From Synechococcus sp. AG-683-C23 (lineage in GTDB: Bacteria; Cyanobacteriota; Cyanobacteriia; PCC-6307; Cyanobiaceae): DNA of 46,636 nt. Every line of letters starts with the position of its first letter. The stretch's first letter is position 1. A program made the translations under genes and the position numbers. Location of the stretch: positions 1-46,636 of the forward strand of contig QCVD01000019.1 of NCBI GenBank assembly GCA_003208835.1, in the 5' to 3' direction. The notes under the pieces were generated by a model that saw nothing but the letters and a program-made list of their open reading frames with translations, did not search any database and was not told the DNA's origin. Below are positions 1 through 8,035 of this stretch, in pieces.

Positions 1-72
1 TCACTTCGAGTCAGTGTTCCGAGCTCCTTCGATCTGACCTTGGAACCCTGTTTTGTGAAGTCCCGTTGAGAT

Positions 73-208
73 GGGGAGGGGGGTTTCCTTCACCTGGGAC
101 CCTGGTGGGGACCCAAGCTAAGACGCCCCAGTCATACCAATGGATTGTAAAGAAAACCTTCGCCTTCATAACCCGAAGGTCGGGAGTTCAAATCTCCCCT
201 CTCCACCA
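73..208 (+). ncRNA. tRNA-like CCA-ending RNA (3' half of a CAU tRNA)
   Basis: Positions 165-208 read as the 3' half of a CAU-anticodon tRNA: a seven-base anticodon loop (165-171, CAT at 167-169), a five-base variable loop, a T-arm with loop TTCAAAT (187-193), discriminator A205 and an encoded CCA (206-208). No normal 5' half (acceptor plus D-arm) precedes it. Instead GGGGAGG at 73-79 can pair with CCTCTCC at 198-204, placing a G-U pair at the third position, and 82-93 can pair with 147-158 (10 of 12 pairs). T-stem plus acceptor total 11 rather than 12 pairs. A terminator follows directly. It resembles an initiator tRNA 3' half, but could be a tRNA remnant, an island attachment scar, or an RNA whose 5' part lies outside the window. 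The 5' end given is inferred from pairing only. Confidence 0.4.
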
Positions 209-224
209 AATCTGATTGAATTTG

Positions 225-251
225 AGATCCTCCATTGGAGGATCTTTTTTT
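225..251 (+). terminator. Rho-independent terminator
   Basis: A perfect 9-bp stem (225-233 with 237-245) closes a three-base loop and is followed by a run of T. It lies 16 bases after the CCA end of the tRNA-like RNA and 14 bases before the oxidoreductase start, so it most likely ends the RNA transcript. Confidence 0.8.
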
Positions 252-265
252 GGCACTGAGTCTTT

Positions 266-1921
266 ATGAGTAGCTCCAGCCAGGCGGTCGACGGGGTTTG
301 GGACGCCATCGTTGTTGGCTCTGGAGCGAGTGGTGGTGTTGCCGCCATGACCTTGGCTGAAGGGGGAGCCAGGATTTTGGTAATTGATGCGGGACCGAAC
401 CTCAGCAGTGGGGAAGCCCTGACCACTGAGCCCTGCAATTTGATGCGTCGCCTAGCTGGTCTGATCAGTGGACAGCATCGACGTCAGGCCCAACACCCTG
501 GGTATTGGAAAGCCAACCCCCGTTTGTACGCCGATGAGCGGTTGCATCCCTATCACCATCCGCCTGATCGTCCGTTTCTCTGGACCCGTGGTTTGCAAGT
601 GGGTGGTCGCAGCCTGACCTGGGGCGGTATCACGCTGCGACTCTCCGATGAGGATTTCGCGGGTGTTCAACTCGATAGTGAGAGGGTGTCGTGGCCGATC
701 AAAAGCCATGACTTAACGCCGCACTACGCCGCTTTAGAGCAATTTTTGAAGGTACATGGTGGAAGCAACCACCTTGGCCATCTTCCGGACGGAGCCACTG
801 AGCCACCCCTTCCTTCCACCGATGCTGAACAACGCTTCATGGAGGCGGTTCAGGATCAGCTTGGAATCGATGTGATCCCCTCGCGGGGATTTGGCCCCCA
901 CGACTCCAATCGTGATGGCCCTTGGCCCCGTTCCAGCAGTTGTGGCAGTACCTTGCCTCGCGCGATGGCTACGGGCAGGGTTCAGCTGCTGTCCAACCAC
1001 CTAGTCGAGCGATTGGAGATGGCGGCCTCGGGTTCGAAAGCGATAGGAGTTGTCGCCGTTAACCAAGTCAATGGCAACCGCCATCTGATCCATGGCGATC
1101 TTGTTGTGCTGGCCGCTTCCACCATTCAGTCGGTGTCGATCTTGCTGCGCTCGAGTGAGCAATGTCAGCAGGGCGGCCTGGTGGATCCGTCTGGGCGGCT
1201 TGGGACCCGGCTGATGGATCATGTCTCCACAAGTCAGTTTTTTGCGGTTCCAGGACGAAGCTCAGGGCCCCAACCACCCCTTACCGGAGCCGGTAGCTTT
1301 TTTGTTCCTTTTGGACGTCACGTTGATCAGTCCCCCGACCAGCCGAGATTTCAGGGTGGTTATGGATTGTGGGGGGGCATCGGTCGATTTGATCCGCCGG
1401 CTGTCCTAAAGCGACGGCCAAACACCACGACAGGATTTTTGATTGGGCACGGAGAAGTGCTTCCCCGAGCTCACAACAGGGTGACCTTGCAGGGACAGGT
1501 GGATCGTTGGGATGTGGCTGTTCCCCATATCAACTGCCAATGGAGTGCCAACGAATTGGCGATGGTGGATCACATGCGCGGACGCATTCAGGCTTGCATT
1601 TTTGCTGCCGGGGGTGAACCCTTACCCATCAAAGATCTGTTTCACCTGCCTTTGGTGGAGCCCTTCTTGAAAGGCGCAGTAGCGTTAACGGAGGGGGCTG
1701 CACCTCCTGGCTATTACATACATGAGGTGGGAGGCGCCCCATTCGGTACAGATGAACGCAACAGCGTCCTTAATGCCAGCAACCGTTTGTGGAGAGCTCC
1801 AAACGTGCTTGTCGTGGATGGGGCTTGTTGGCCAACCTCCGGTTGGCAGTCTCCAACGCTCACGATGATGGCGATCAGCCGCCGCGCTTGCCTTCTCGCC
1901 GCTACTGATCGGGTCGGATAA
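266..1921 (+). CDS. GMC-family FAD oxidoreductase
   Basis: A 551-residue flavoprotein of the glucose-methanol-choline (BetA-like) family, which oxidises an alcohol or sugar using FAD. The N-terminal dinucleotide-binding motif GSGASGG lies at residues 18-24 with an acidic residue closing the second strand at 41. The family's substrate-proximal motif GGRSLTWGG lies at 113-121. The C-terminal FAD-contact segment (VVDGACWP, near residue 520) is intact, so the protein looks full length. The ATG at 266 is the first in-frame start after the terminator; no strong ribosome binding site is visible. The gene stands alone behind the tRNA-like RNA, a position typical of acquired genes, but its base composition does not stand out. 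The substrate cannot be read from sequence. Confidence 0.85.
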   Translation: MSSSSQAVDGVWDAIVVGSGASGGVAAMTLAEGGARILVIDAGPNLSSGEALTTEPCNLMRRLAGLISGQHRRQAQHPGYWKANPRLYADERLHPYHHPPDRPFLWTRGLQVGGRSLTWGGITLRLSDEDFAGVQLDSERVSWPIKSHDLTPHYAALEQFLKVHGGSNHLGHLPDGATEPPLPSTDAEQRFMEAVQDQLGIDVIPSRGFGPHDSNRDGPWPRSSSCGSTLPRAMATGRVQLLSNHLVERLEMAASGSKAIGVVAVNQVNGNRHLIHGDLVVLAASTIQSVSILLRSSEQCQQGGLVDPSGRLGTRLMDHVSTSQFFAVPGRSSGPQPPLTGAGSFFVPFGRHVDQSPDQPRFQGGYGLWGGIGRFDPPAVLKRRPNTTTGFLIGHGEVLPRAHNRVTLQGQVDRWDVAVPHINCQWSANELAMVDHMRGRIQACIFAAGGEPLPIKDLFHLPLVEPFLKGAVALTEGAAPPGYYIHEVGGAPFGTDERNSVLNASNRLWRAPNVLVVDGACWPTSGWQSPTLTMMAISRRACLLAATDRVG

Positions 1922-2234
1922 ACAGGTCGTCGAGATAACGCTCGCTTACGGCCCGACTGTCACTGCCGTTTTGGAAGAGAAAGTGGGCCAGTGCCGAACT
2001 CATCACCCGGTATTGATCCCAGGTGGGGTGGTCTCCAATGAAATCCTTCATGCCGAGATAGAGCACTTCAGGGATTTCTGCTTCAAGGCTGACGTAGGCA
2101 TGGGCTTGTGATGAAGCACTACTTGTGAGGTGAGGCGTGCTTGTGGAAAGAACAGAATCTGTTGCTCCCAACCCATGACATTTTTCCAAGTGGTTCCGTT
2201 CCATTGAGCCTCGCTCTGACTCGTTGACGTACAT
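1902..2234 (-). CDS. DUF2811 family protein
   Basis: The last 65 or so residues, beginning near VSLEAEIPEVLY and ending in YLDDLF, match the short cyanobacterial DUF2811 family, whose function is unknown. The conserved core includes the segment MKDFIGDHP and the helix AHFLFQNG. Family members are about 65-80 residues, so the ~45 residues before the core, of low-complexity Ser/Thr-rich character, may be a wrong extension. No ATG, GTG or TTG lies closer to the domain, so either a far-upstream ATG is used or the start region has degraded. The gene converges on the oxidoreductase with a 20-bp overlap of 3' ends. No membrane segment or signal peptide is seen. Confidence 0.65.
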   Translation of the reverse strand: MYVNESERGSMERNHLEKCHGLGATDSVLSTSTPHLTSSASSQAHAYVSLEAEIPEVLYLGMKDFIGDHPTWDQYRVMSSALAHFLFQNGSDSRAVSERYLDDLFIRPDQ

Positions 2235-2593
2235 AAGAAAGCCACACCTACCCCGTATTCGTCAAAAGCCCTGTTATTCGCAAAATGTGTGGATGAGACT
2301 TGGCAAGAAATCAGTGTTTGCAATCGATTGGAGCAGTTAAGTTCAAATTCCTATTCAAGACGATGTCCGATTGAGGTGCCTGTCAAGACAGATTTTGGTT
2401 TTGGTGCCGTCTTCACAGGCTCCAGGCTCAATGGGTGTCTTGAGGAACTGCTTGTGGAAATCAAGGCCACTGCTGTGGAAAAAGAAGGCACTACAAGCCC
2501 GTTTTTTCAATGATTAATAAATCTGATACAAGCAAGATCTCGCGTGTCCTTGCTGAGATTGGTTGCGTCAACCCTTCAAAGGATTTGTTTTCC
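2235..2593. other. Intergenic stretch, no convincing gene
   Basis: This 359-bp gap lies between the divergent DUF2811 gene and the cbiX stop. It contains one open frame (2289-2513, plus strand, 74 codons) with no signal peptide, recognisable domain or ribosome binding site, which I do not call a gene. I see no clear hairpin terminator, repeat or RNA element. Confidence 0.4.
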
Positions 2594-3700
2594 TTAAGAC
2601 TTCCGTAGGGAATCTTTAGAGGCTTGCAGCGTTCGGTTCAGCGTTACAGGGCCCAGCGGATGCTCAGCATGGGGATAAGGGGGGTGATGGTGCGCATGAT
2701 CCGGTTCACCATGTTCATGAATGTGTTCATGGCTGTGAGACTCAAGCGGAACACCATCGGGTTGGCAGACTCCCGTGCATTCCCGCTCGCAGAGTGTGCA
2801 GCTTTCAGCGATTCCCTCCACGTGATGGTGGTGGCTCTCCTGGGCCCGTCCAACATCTTGTTCAAAGCCCAGAACTTGTGCTCTGTACTTGCAAAGAGAG
2901 CAATTCATTGCCGTGTCTCCTCGGAGCACTTCGTCTACCCGCTCTCGGAATGTGTCCACCACCATCGAGTGTTGGCCTAAATAGCCGGAGGAGAGGAACT
3001 CCACATCGGGGTGGTCGGCCGCGACCAAGTCTGTGTGCTGGCGGATTCGGCTCACCAGAACCCCAGAAAATAAAAAATAAGGGGCCACAACGATGCGACG
3101 GAAACCCAAGCGGACCACATGTCGAAGACCAGGATCCACTAATGGAAAAGTGACCCCGGAATAGACGGTTTCACCCCAGCCAAAGCCAAACCCCTCCACC
3201 AACATTCGAGTGACCTTCGCCACATTCGAGTTGGCGTCTGGATCGGAGGATCCTCGCCCAACAACAACAAGCAATGTCTCGGAGATGGGGATGTCGTTGG
3301 ATGCGCGGTCCAAGGCTTCTTGAACCCGGGCCCCTGCGGCAGCCACCATCAATCGATCGACGCCCAATTCGCGGCCGTATTCGATGGGCAGGCCAGTTTC
3401 CGCTGTGTAGGTATTCAGAACGGAGGGAATGTCGTTCTTGGCGTGCCCTGCCGCAAACAACATGGCAGGGATGGCCAGCACTTTGGTGACCCCCTGTTGG
3501 CGTAGGGAATCCAAACCCTCCCTCAAAATCGGTTGGGCGAATTCCAAGTAGCCGTGCTCCACAGGCATGGGAGCAAGCTTGGGTCGAAGTTTATCGACCA
3601 TCTGTGCAAATTCTGCAACGGCAAGACGGTTGCGGCTGCCGTGGCCACAGATCAGCACCCCAAGGCGTTCAACTGCTGGTTGTGCTTGGAAGTCGGCCAA
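2594..3700 (-). CDS. cbiX: Sirohydrochlorin chelatase, long CbiX type
   Basis: A 368-residue class II chelatase expected to insert Co2+ (or Fe2+) into sirohydrochlorin for cobalamin or siroheme synthesis in the cytoplasm. It carries two tandem CbiX-like halves: the first opens with the active-site motif GHGSR (residues 19-23) and includes a second conserved His in AGHAKND; the second starts near VVVGRGSSDPDAN. The C-terminal hundred residues form a metal-binding tail with two Cys clusters (NCSLCKYR and CTLCERECTGVC), an HHHH tract and many His/Glu pairs, ending in the PYPHAEHPLGP block seen in cyanobacterial homologues. It is divergent from the FAD oxidase gene with 49 bp between starts, suggesting a shared promoter region. 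Confidence 0.85.
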   Translation of the reverse strand: MADFQAQPAVERLGVLICGHGSRNRLAVAEFAQMVDKLRPKLAPMPVEHGYLEFAQPILREGLDSLRQQGVTKVLAIPAMLFAAGHAKNDIPSVLNTYTAETGLPIEYGRELGVDRLMVAAAGARVQEALDRASNDIPISETLLVVVGRGSSDPDANSNVAKVTRMLVEGFGFGWGETVYSGVTFPLVDPGLRHVVRLGFRRIVVAPYFLFSGVLVSRIRQHTDLVAADHPDVEFLSSGYLGQHSMVVDTFRERVDEVLRGDTAMNCSLCKYRAQVLGFEQDVGRAQESHHHHVEGIAESCTLCERECTGVCQPDGVPLESHSHEHIHEHGEPDHAHHHPPYPHAEHPLGPVTLNRTLQASKDSLRKS

Positions 3701-3749
3701 GGCGCTCGTTTCGCTATACGAATGGCTAGACCCTATTCGGCGTGCAGCA

Positions 3750-4961
3750 ATGGATCAGGCTCCCCTCGATCTATTCAATGCGCAGGCACAAGATGCTGGA
3801 CCTGTAGGGGTCTTGCATCCGTCTCCATTTGAATTATCCGATTTGCTGAAAGGCTGGTCCGGGCCGCGGCCTTTGCGGGTTTGCAGTGGTGGGACAAGTT
3901 CGTTGGCTGCGGCCCAGAACCAATGGACACTTGATCTGCGACCGCAACTCAATCGGATCGTCTGGCAGAGCACTGATCACGCGGTCTGGGTGGGTGGTGG
4001 ATGTCGGATGCGGGATGTGCTTCAAGCCTTGCTCCCTCACGGCCAATCCATCCCAACCGGTTTGTCTAGCATTCCAGGACTCGGATATGTCTTGACCGGC
4101 GGTATGGGACCCCGTAGTCGTGCGCTGGGTTTGGCCATCGACCACATCCTCGACATCCGGGGAGTGTGGGGAAATGGGGAGGAATTCTGGCTTCAGCGCC
4201 ATCGCGATGGCGATTCAGCTGAGTGGCGTGGTCTTTGTGGTGCTGCACCATTTTTGGCTGTTGTGAGTGAGGTGCGTCTGCTTACCCACCCCCGTATTCC
4301 GCTTTGGGTCGAGCAGTGCCGTCTTCCATCAGATGCCCTCTCTGACTGGATGAAAGAGGCTGAAGCCTCTGATCCATCCATCTGCCTTCAGTGGCATTGG
4401 GGGGATACTGATCGGTTGGATATCTTGCGGGTGTATGGACAAGATCCTGGCTTTAGCAAGATCGGGCGCATCGACGGTTTGGATCAATTGCCTGCCTTAG
4501 TGGTTCCTAGTCCGGGTGCAGATCGTGTGCACTCCGAGGTGGTGGGACTGTTGGGGCCGGCAGGAGCCGCTGGCTGGAAAGAACGCATACCCCTTCTTAG
4601 GGATTGCATGGATCGCCGTCCCCACTCTTCATGCAGCCTGTCGTGTCAGCAATTAGGGGGTGCAACCTCCCTTGTGCCTAGTGATCACACGTCGTTCCAC
4701 CACCGTGACGCTGTTTGGAAGCCTTGGATTACGGCGGGTTGGGTTGCAGGTGATTTGGCGATGCGTCAACGAAGCCTGCAGTGGCTCGAGGAGCTTTGGT
4801 CTGTTTTGCAACCGCTATGCCCAGGCGTTCATCTGGCTCAGCTTCATGACCATCTTCCGTTTCATCAATGCGAACTTGAACAAGCTTTTGGTGGATGGCT
4901 GCCTGGCTTGAAAGCCCTAAAGCAGAAGGTCGACCCAGCTGGCAACCTGCCGCCGCTCTGA
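3750..4961 (+). CDS. FAD-linked oxidase (GlcD-like FAD-binding protein)
   Basis: A 403-residue protein with an N-terminal PCMH-type FAD-binding fold: an RVCSGGTSS loop, the VGGGCRM segment, and the pyrophosphate-binding stretch GLSSIPGLGYVLTGG near residues 110-125. The family (FAD_binding_4) includes glycolate and lactate dehydrogenase subunits and other alcohol or hydroxy-acid oxidases; the substrate is not evident. I chose the ATG at 3750 because the frame upstream of it, open from 3567, overlaps the divergent cbiX start and does not resemble the family. The SulP transporter gene starts 25 bp after its stop, so the two may be co-transcribed. The C-terminus lacks a recognisable second domain. 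Confidence 0.75.
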   Translation: MDQAPLDLFNAQAQDAGPVGVLHPSPFELSDLLKGWSGPRPLRVCSGGTSSLAAAQNQWTLDLRPQLNRIVWQSTDHAVWVGGGCRMRDVLQALLPHGQSIPTGLSSIPGLGYVLTGGMGPRSRALGLAIDHILDIRGVWGNGEEFWLQRHRDGDSAEWRGLCGAAPFLAVVSEVRLLTHPRIPLWVEQCRLPSDALSDWMKEAEASDPSICLQWHWGDTDRLDILRVYGQDPGFSKIGRIDGLDQLPALVVPSPGADRVHSEVVGLLGPAGAAGWKERIPLLRDCMDRRPHSSCSLSCQQLGGATSLVPSDHTSFHHRDAVWKPWITAGWVAGDLAMRQRSLQWLEELWSVLQPLCPGVHLAQLHDHLPFHQCELEQAFGGWLPGLKALKQKVDPAGNLPPL

Positions 4962-4986
4962 TCTACGGTCGCGGCAGCCTACGGCG

Positions 4987-6564
4987 TTGGTCATGGCCAA
5001 GCGATCCAGTTCCACTTTGGTGAATCAGTGGTTCTCCAATCCCGGCAAAGACCTGCTTTCAGGGTTGGTCGTCGCCTTCGCGATGATTCCTGAGGCGATT
5101 GCGTTCTCCGGAATTGCTGGGGTTGATCCCAAGGTCGGGCTTTTTGGAGCCTTTTGTCTGTCCTTAACGATTGCGGTCGTTGGCGGACGGATGGCGATGA
5201 TTACGTCTGCGACAGGATCGACAGCTTTGTTGATGACTGGCCTTGTGGCCAGTGGTGAGGGGATCGGCCCTGGCTTAGGGGTGAAATATTTGTTGGTGGC
5301 TGGTCTTGTGACCGGGGTGCTTCAGATTCTCTGGGGTTACATGCGCTTAGCCGATCAGATGCGCTTTGTTCCCCAAGGGGTGCTCAGCGGATTTGTGAAT
5401 GCCTTGGCATTGTTGATCTTCCAAGCGCAGCTTCCCCAACTTGGTTTTGGCGGTGGGCATGGTGAGGGAGGTGATCATGCGGCGGGTCTGTTGTTGCCCC
5501 ATGGCGGCCAGGTCTCGGTGGTGTGGGCTTTGGTGGTTTTAGGGCTCGTGATCATTTATGGGTTGCCAAGGTTGACGCGGGTTATCCCTTCACAGCTGGT
5601 GGCGATCGTTGTGCTGACGGCCATCAGCATCGGGTTCCATTTCGATATTCCGACGGTCAGCAGCCTGGGCAATCTTCCGGATGGCTTACCCAGCCTTGGC
5701 ATTCCTTTCGGTCAAGGCAATGGAGGTGTGCCGTTCAACCTCGAAACCCTTGGCTTGGTCTTGCCGACCGCTTTGGCTATCTCGTTAGTGGGCTTGATGG
5801 AAAGCTTTCTGACCCAAGACATCCTTGACGACAAAACTGATTCAACCTCCAACAAAAACGTAGAAGCCCGCGGTCAAGGCATCGCCAATATCGTCTCTTC
5901 GCTATTTGGCGGCATGGCTGGCTGCGCATTGGTTGGTCAATCCGTCATGAACATCGACAACGGCGGCAGAACTCGCCTTTCAACATTCTTCTCAGGAGTC
6001 AGTTTGCTGGCCATGATCCTGTTGGCGGGTTCCTGGTTGAAGCAGATTCCCATGGCTGCTTTGGTGGCCGTGATGATCAGCATTGCGGTCAGTACTGCCG
6101 ATATCAATGGCCTGCGCAATGTGCAACGGATTCCAAAGAGCGACACCTCGGTAATGCTGATGACGTTTGCGGTCACCATGCTCACCACTCCGCACAACTT
6201 GGCACTTGGGGTGTTGGCCGGTGTTGCCCTTGCGGGCATCTTGTTCAGCCGCAAAGTTGCCAAGGTGATTCGGGTGGAATCAGAAGAGATCAGTGCTCAA
6301 GAACGCCACTACCGGGTAATTGGTCAGTTGTTTTTTGTAAGCACCATCTATTTCGTTCAAGGTTTTGATTTGCATGATCATCCCGAACGAATCAGTATCG
6401 ACCTCTCTAAGGCCCATATCTGGGATCAAAGTGGTGTAACAGCCCTTGATCAAGTGATCCGAAAGTTACGTCTTGGTGGGTCAGAGGTCACCGTGGTGGG
6501 CATGAATCAAGAAACTCTTGATTTGTTTGAACGAATCGGAGGACAAGAGTCCGCCCATACTTAG
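4987..6564 (+). CDS. SulP-family anion transporter with STAS domain
   Basis: A 525-residue SulP (SLC26) membrane carrier. About ten to twelve hydrophobic segments run from residue 20 to about 425; the early motif [16 protein letters not shown] and the later [16 protein letters not shown] are typical of the bicarbonate/sulfate/dicarboxylate carriers of the family. A His/Gly-rich loop ([13 protein letters not shown]) sits near residue 160. The C-terminus is a STAS domain containing [16 protein letters not shown]. The sequence clearly differs from BicA, whose N-terminal part occurs at 44.4 kb, so bicarbonate transport should not be assumed; sulfate or another anion is equally possible. The start may be the ATG at 4987 or the one two codons downstream. 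Confidence 0.85.
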   Translation: MVMAKRSSSTLVNQWFSNPGKDLLSGLVVAFAMIPEAIAFSGIAGVDPKVGLFGAFCLSLTIAVVGGRMAMITSATGSTALLMTGLVASGEGIGPGLGVKYLLVAGLVTGVLQILWGYMRLADQMRFVPQGVLSGFVNALALLIFQAQLPQLGFGGGHGEGGDHAAGLLLPHGGQVSVVWALVVLGLVIIYGLPRLTRVIPSQLVAIVVLTAISIGFHFDIPTVSSLGNLPDGLPSLGIPFGQGNGGVPFNLETLGLVLPTALAISLVGLMESFLTQDILDDKTDSTSNKNVEARGQGIANIVSSLFGGMAGCALVGQSVMNIDNGGRTRLSTFFSGVSLLAMILLAGSWLKQIPMAALVAVMISIAVSTADINGLRNVQRIPKSDTSVMLMTFAVTMLTTPHNLALGVLAGVALAGILFSRKVAKVIRVESEEISAQERHYRVIGQLFFVSTIYFVQGFDLHDHPERISIDLSKAHIWDQSGVTALDQVIRKLRLGGSEVTVVGMNQETLDLFERIGGQESAHT

Positions 6565-6664
6565 AGTTTAAATGCTGTTTTCTGCATAATGTTTAGGCAC
6601 GTATTGAGGTCATTATTCATCTCTACTAAGCATTGATTGATCTGTTGATTGTTCAGTGCAACAT

Positions 6665-6883
6665 TCATGTAACTAGTGGTGACGTCTTCGCCAATGCTGA
6701 GGAGTAGGTAAACGTCTCAATGTCACCACGAACTTGTGCAAGTTCTTTGGCTCCTTCCAGCAACAAACCAAGAAGGGCCTTTTTGTTGTTGTAATTGCTT
6801 CGATCGCCCTGCTCCCACGCGCCTGCTGAGGTTGTCAAGCTCAGCCCGATAAATGCAGTCAATAGCCAGCAGACAACTTTCAT
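6665..6883 (-). CDS. Small secreted protein, unknown function
   Basis: A 72-residue open frame whose first 22 residues form a clear Sec signal peptide: a short basic start (MK), a hydrophobic core and an A-G-A cleavage motif before WEQGDRS. The mature part, about 50 residues, is polar with an amphipathic stretch (KKALLGLLLEGAKELAQV). It lies alone between the SulP gene and the divergent amino acid transporter operon. I do not recognise a family; the signal peptide is the main reason for calling it. Confidence 0.5.
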   Translation of the reverse strand: MKVVCWLLTAFIGLSLTTSAGAWEQGDRSNYNNKKALLGLLLEGAKELAQVRGDIETFTYSSALAKTSPLVT

Positions 6884-6920
6884 ATCCAGGGCTGATGACC
6901 CTCAGAAGGTACCGATGTTT

Positions 6921-6949
6921 TTGTTTGTTGCGCGAGGATCTGGGACAAT
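6921..6949 (+). promoter_or_regulatory. Candidate sigma-70 promoter of the amino acid ABC operon
   Basis: TTGTTT (6921-6926) and GACAAT (6944-6949) are separated by exactly 17 bases and lie 25 bp ahead of the substrate-binding protein start at 6974. I saw no convincing NtcA site (GTA-N8-TAC) nearby. Call by pattern only. Confidence 0.35.
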
Positions 6950-6973
6950 CCGATCCGATTCGTCTCATCGTCA

Positions 6974-8035
6974 ATGTCCAGACCCATTTCTTGTCGTCTG
7001 ATTGGTGCCGTCGGCGGCTTGATTGGTCTGCTAAGTGGATGCGCCACCCTGGGTGATGGCACTGGTTCCAGGTTGGACTTGGTGCAGGAGAGGGGTGAAC
7101 TTTTTTGTGGAGTGAGTGGCAAGATCCCGGGCTTTAGTTTCTTGAGTCCTGATGGCCGCTATGCCGGTTTAGATGTGGATCTATGCAAGGCCATGGCCGC
7201 GGCCTTTGTTGGCGATAGCTCCAAGGTTCAATACCGACCCCTTACCGCACCAGAGCGATTCACTGCACTGCGGTCTGGAGAGATTGACCTGCTGTCGCGC
7301 AACACGACTCACACCCTTAGCCGTGATGCAGCCGGGGGAAATGGATTGAGCTTTGCCCCCACGGTGTTTCACGATGGGCAGGGATTAATGGTGTCTGTAG
7401 GGAGTGGCGTTAGTTCGATGGCTGGTCTGAGTGGCAAAGCCATTTGCGTTGGATCGGGAACCACCACTGAGCAGAATTTGAACGATGCGTTCGCCGCGCA
7501 GGGTCTTCCCTACACGCCGATCAAATACCAAGACCTAAACCAGGTGGTGGGTGGCTATTTGCAAGGTCGTTGCGCCGCTATGACCTCCGATCGTTCGCAG
7601 CTGGCATCGGCCCGTTCTGGATTTAAAGACCCGCAAGAGCATGTGATTTTGGCGGACCGGTTGAGTAAAGAACCCTTGGCTCCAGCCGTTGTTGGGGGTG
7701 ATCAACGGATGGCGGATGCCACCAATTGGGTGGTGTATGCCTTGATCGAAGCGGAGGAACGTGGCATTACCCAAGCCAACCTTGACGATGTTCTTGAGCA
7801 GGCTGTCGCGGATCCATCGCAGGCTGCGCTGCGTCGTTTCTTGGGGGTTGATGGAGGCCTTGGAGCGAAGCTTGGTCTCCCTGACGATTTTGTGGTTCAG
7901 GTGATTCGGGCGACAGGAAACTATGGCGAGATCTATAACCGCCATCTCGGCCCCGGGAGTGCCGTCACCATTCCGAGGGGCCCCAATCGTCTGGGTGGGG
8001 AAGGCGGTTTGATGATTGCTCCGCCGTTCACCTGA
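6974..8035 (+). CDS. natF: Amino acid ABC transporter substrate-binding lipoprotein
   Basis: A 353-residue periplasmic binding protein of the general L-amino acid family (AapJ/BztA/NatF). The N-terminus has a signal segment ending in a lipobox (LLSGC), so it is probably a lipid-anchored protein. The SBP_bac_3 fold is visible: RGELFCGV near residue 42, GRYAGLDVDLCKA, then FTALRSGEIDLLSRNTTHT, a signature of this subfamily. It is the first gene of a four-gene operon; its stop overlaps the next start (TGATG). By analogy with Anabaena N-II the system would import acidic and neutral amino acids; specificity is inferred. The gene symbol follows that analogy. Confidence 0.85.
   Translation: MSRPISCRLIGAVGGLIGLLSGCATLGDGTGSRLDLVQERGELFCGVSGKIPGFSFLSPDGRYAGLDVDLCKAMAAAFVGDSSKVQYRPLTAPERFTALRSGEIDLLSRNTTHTLSRDAAGGNGLSFAPTVFHDGQGLMVSVGSGVSSMAGLSGKAICVGSGTTTEQNLNDAFAAQGLPYTPIKYQDLNQVVGGYLQGRCAAMTSDRSQLASARSGFKDPQEHVILADRLSKEPLAPAVVGGDQRMADATNWVVYALIEAEERGITQANLDDVLEQAVADPSQAALRRFLGVDGGLGAKLGLPDDFVVQVIRATGNYGEIYNRHLGPGSAVTIPRGPNRLGGEGGLMIAPPFT

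Noticed and set aside
1-164. Possible group I intron in a CAU tRNA
   Set aside because: I could not find the conserved P, Q, R, S core elements, and the base before the would-be 3' exon is T rather than the required terminal G. Not excluded if the intron boundaries differ.
166-438. 90-codon minus-strand frame ending GEGRFELPTFGL
   Set aside because: That ending is the well-known spurious translation of an antisense tRNA, and the frame overlaps the tRNA-like RNA, the terminator and the oxidoreductase start.
2289-2513. 74-codon plus-strand frame
   Set aside because: No signal, domain, ribosome binding site or protein-like conservation visible; likely chance.
3567-3749. Upstream extension of the FAD oxidase to 3567
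   Set aside because: The added residues overlap the antisense cbiX gene and do not resemble the family; the ATG at 3750 starts the domain.
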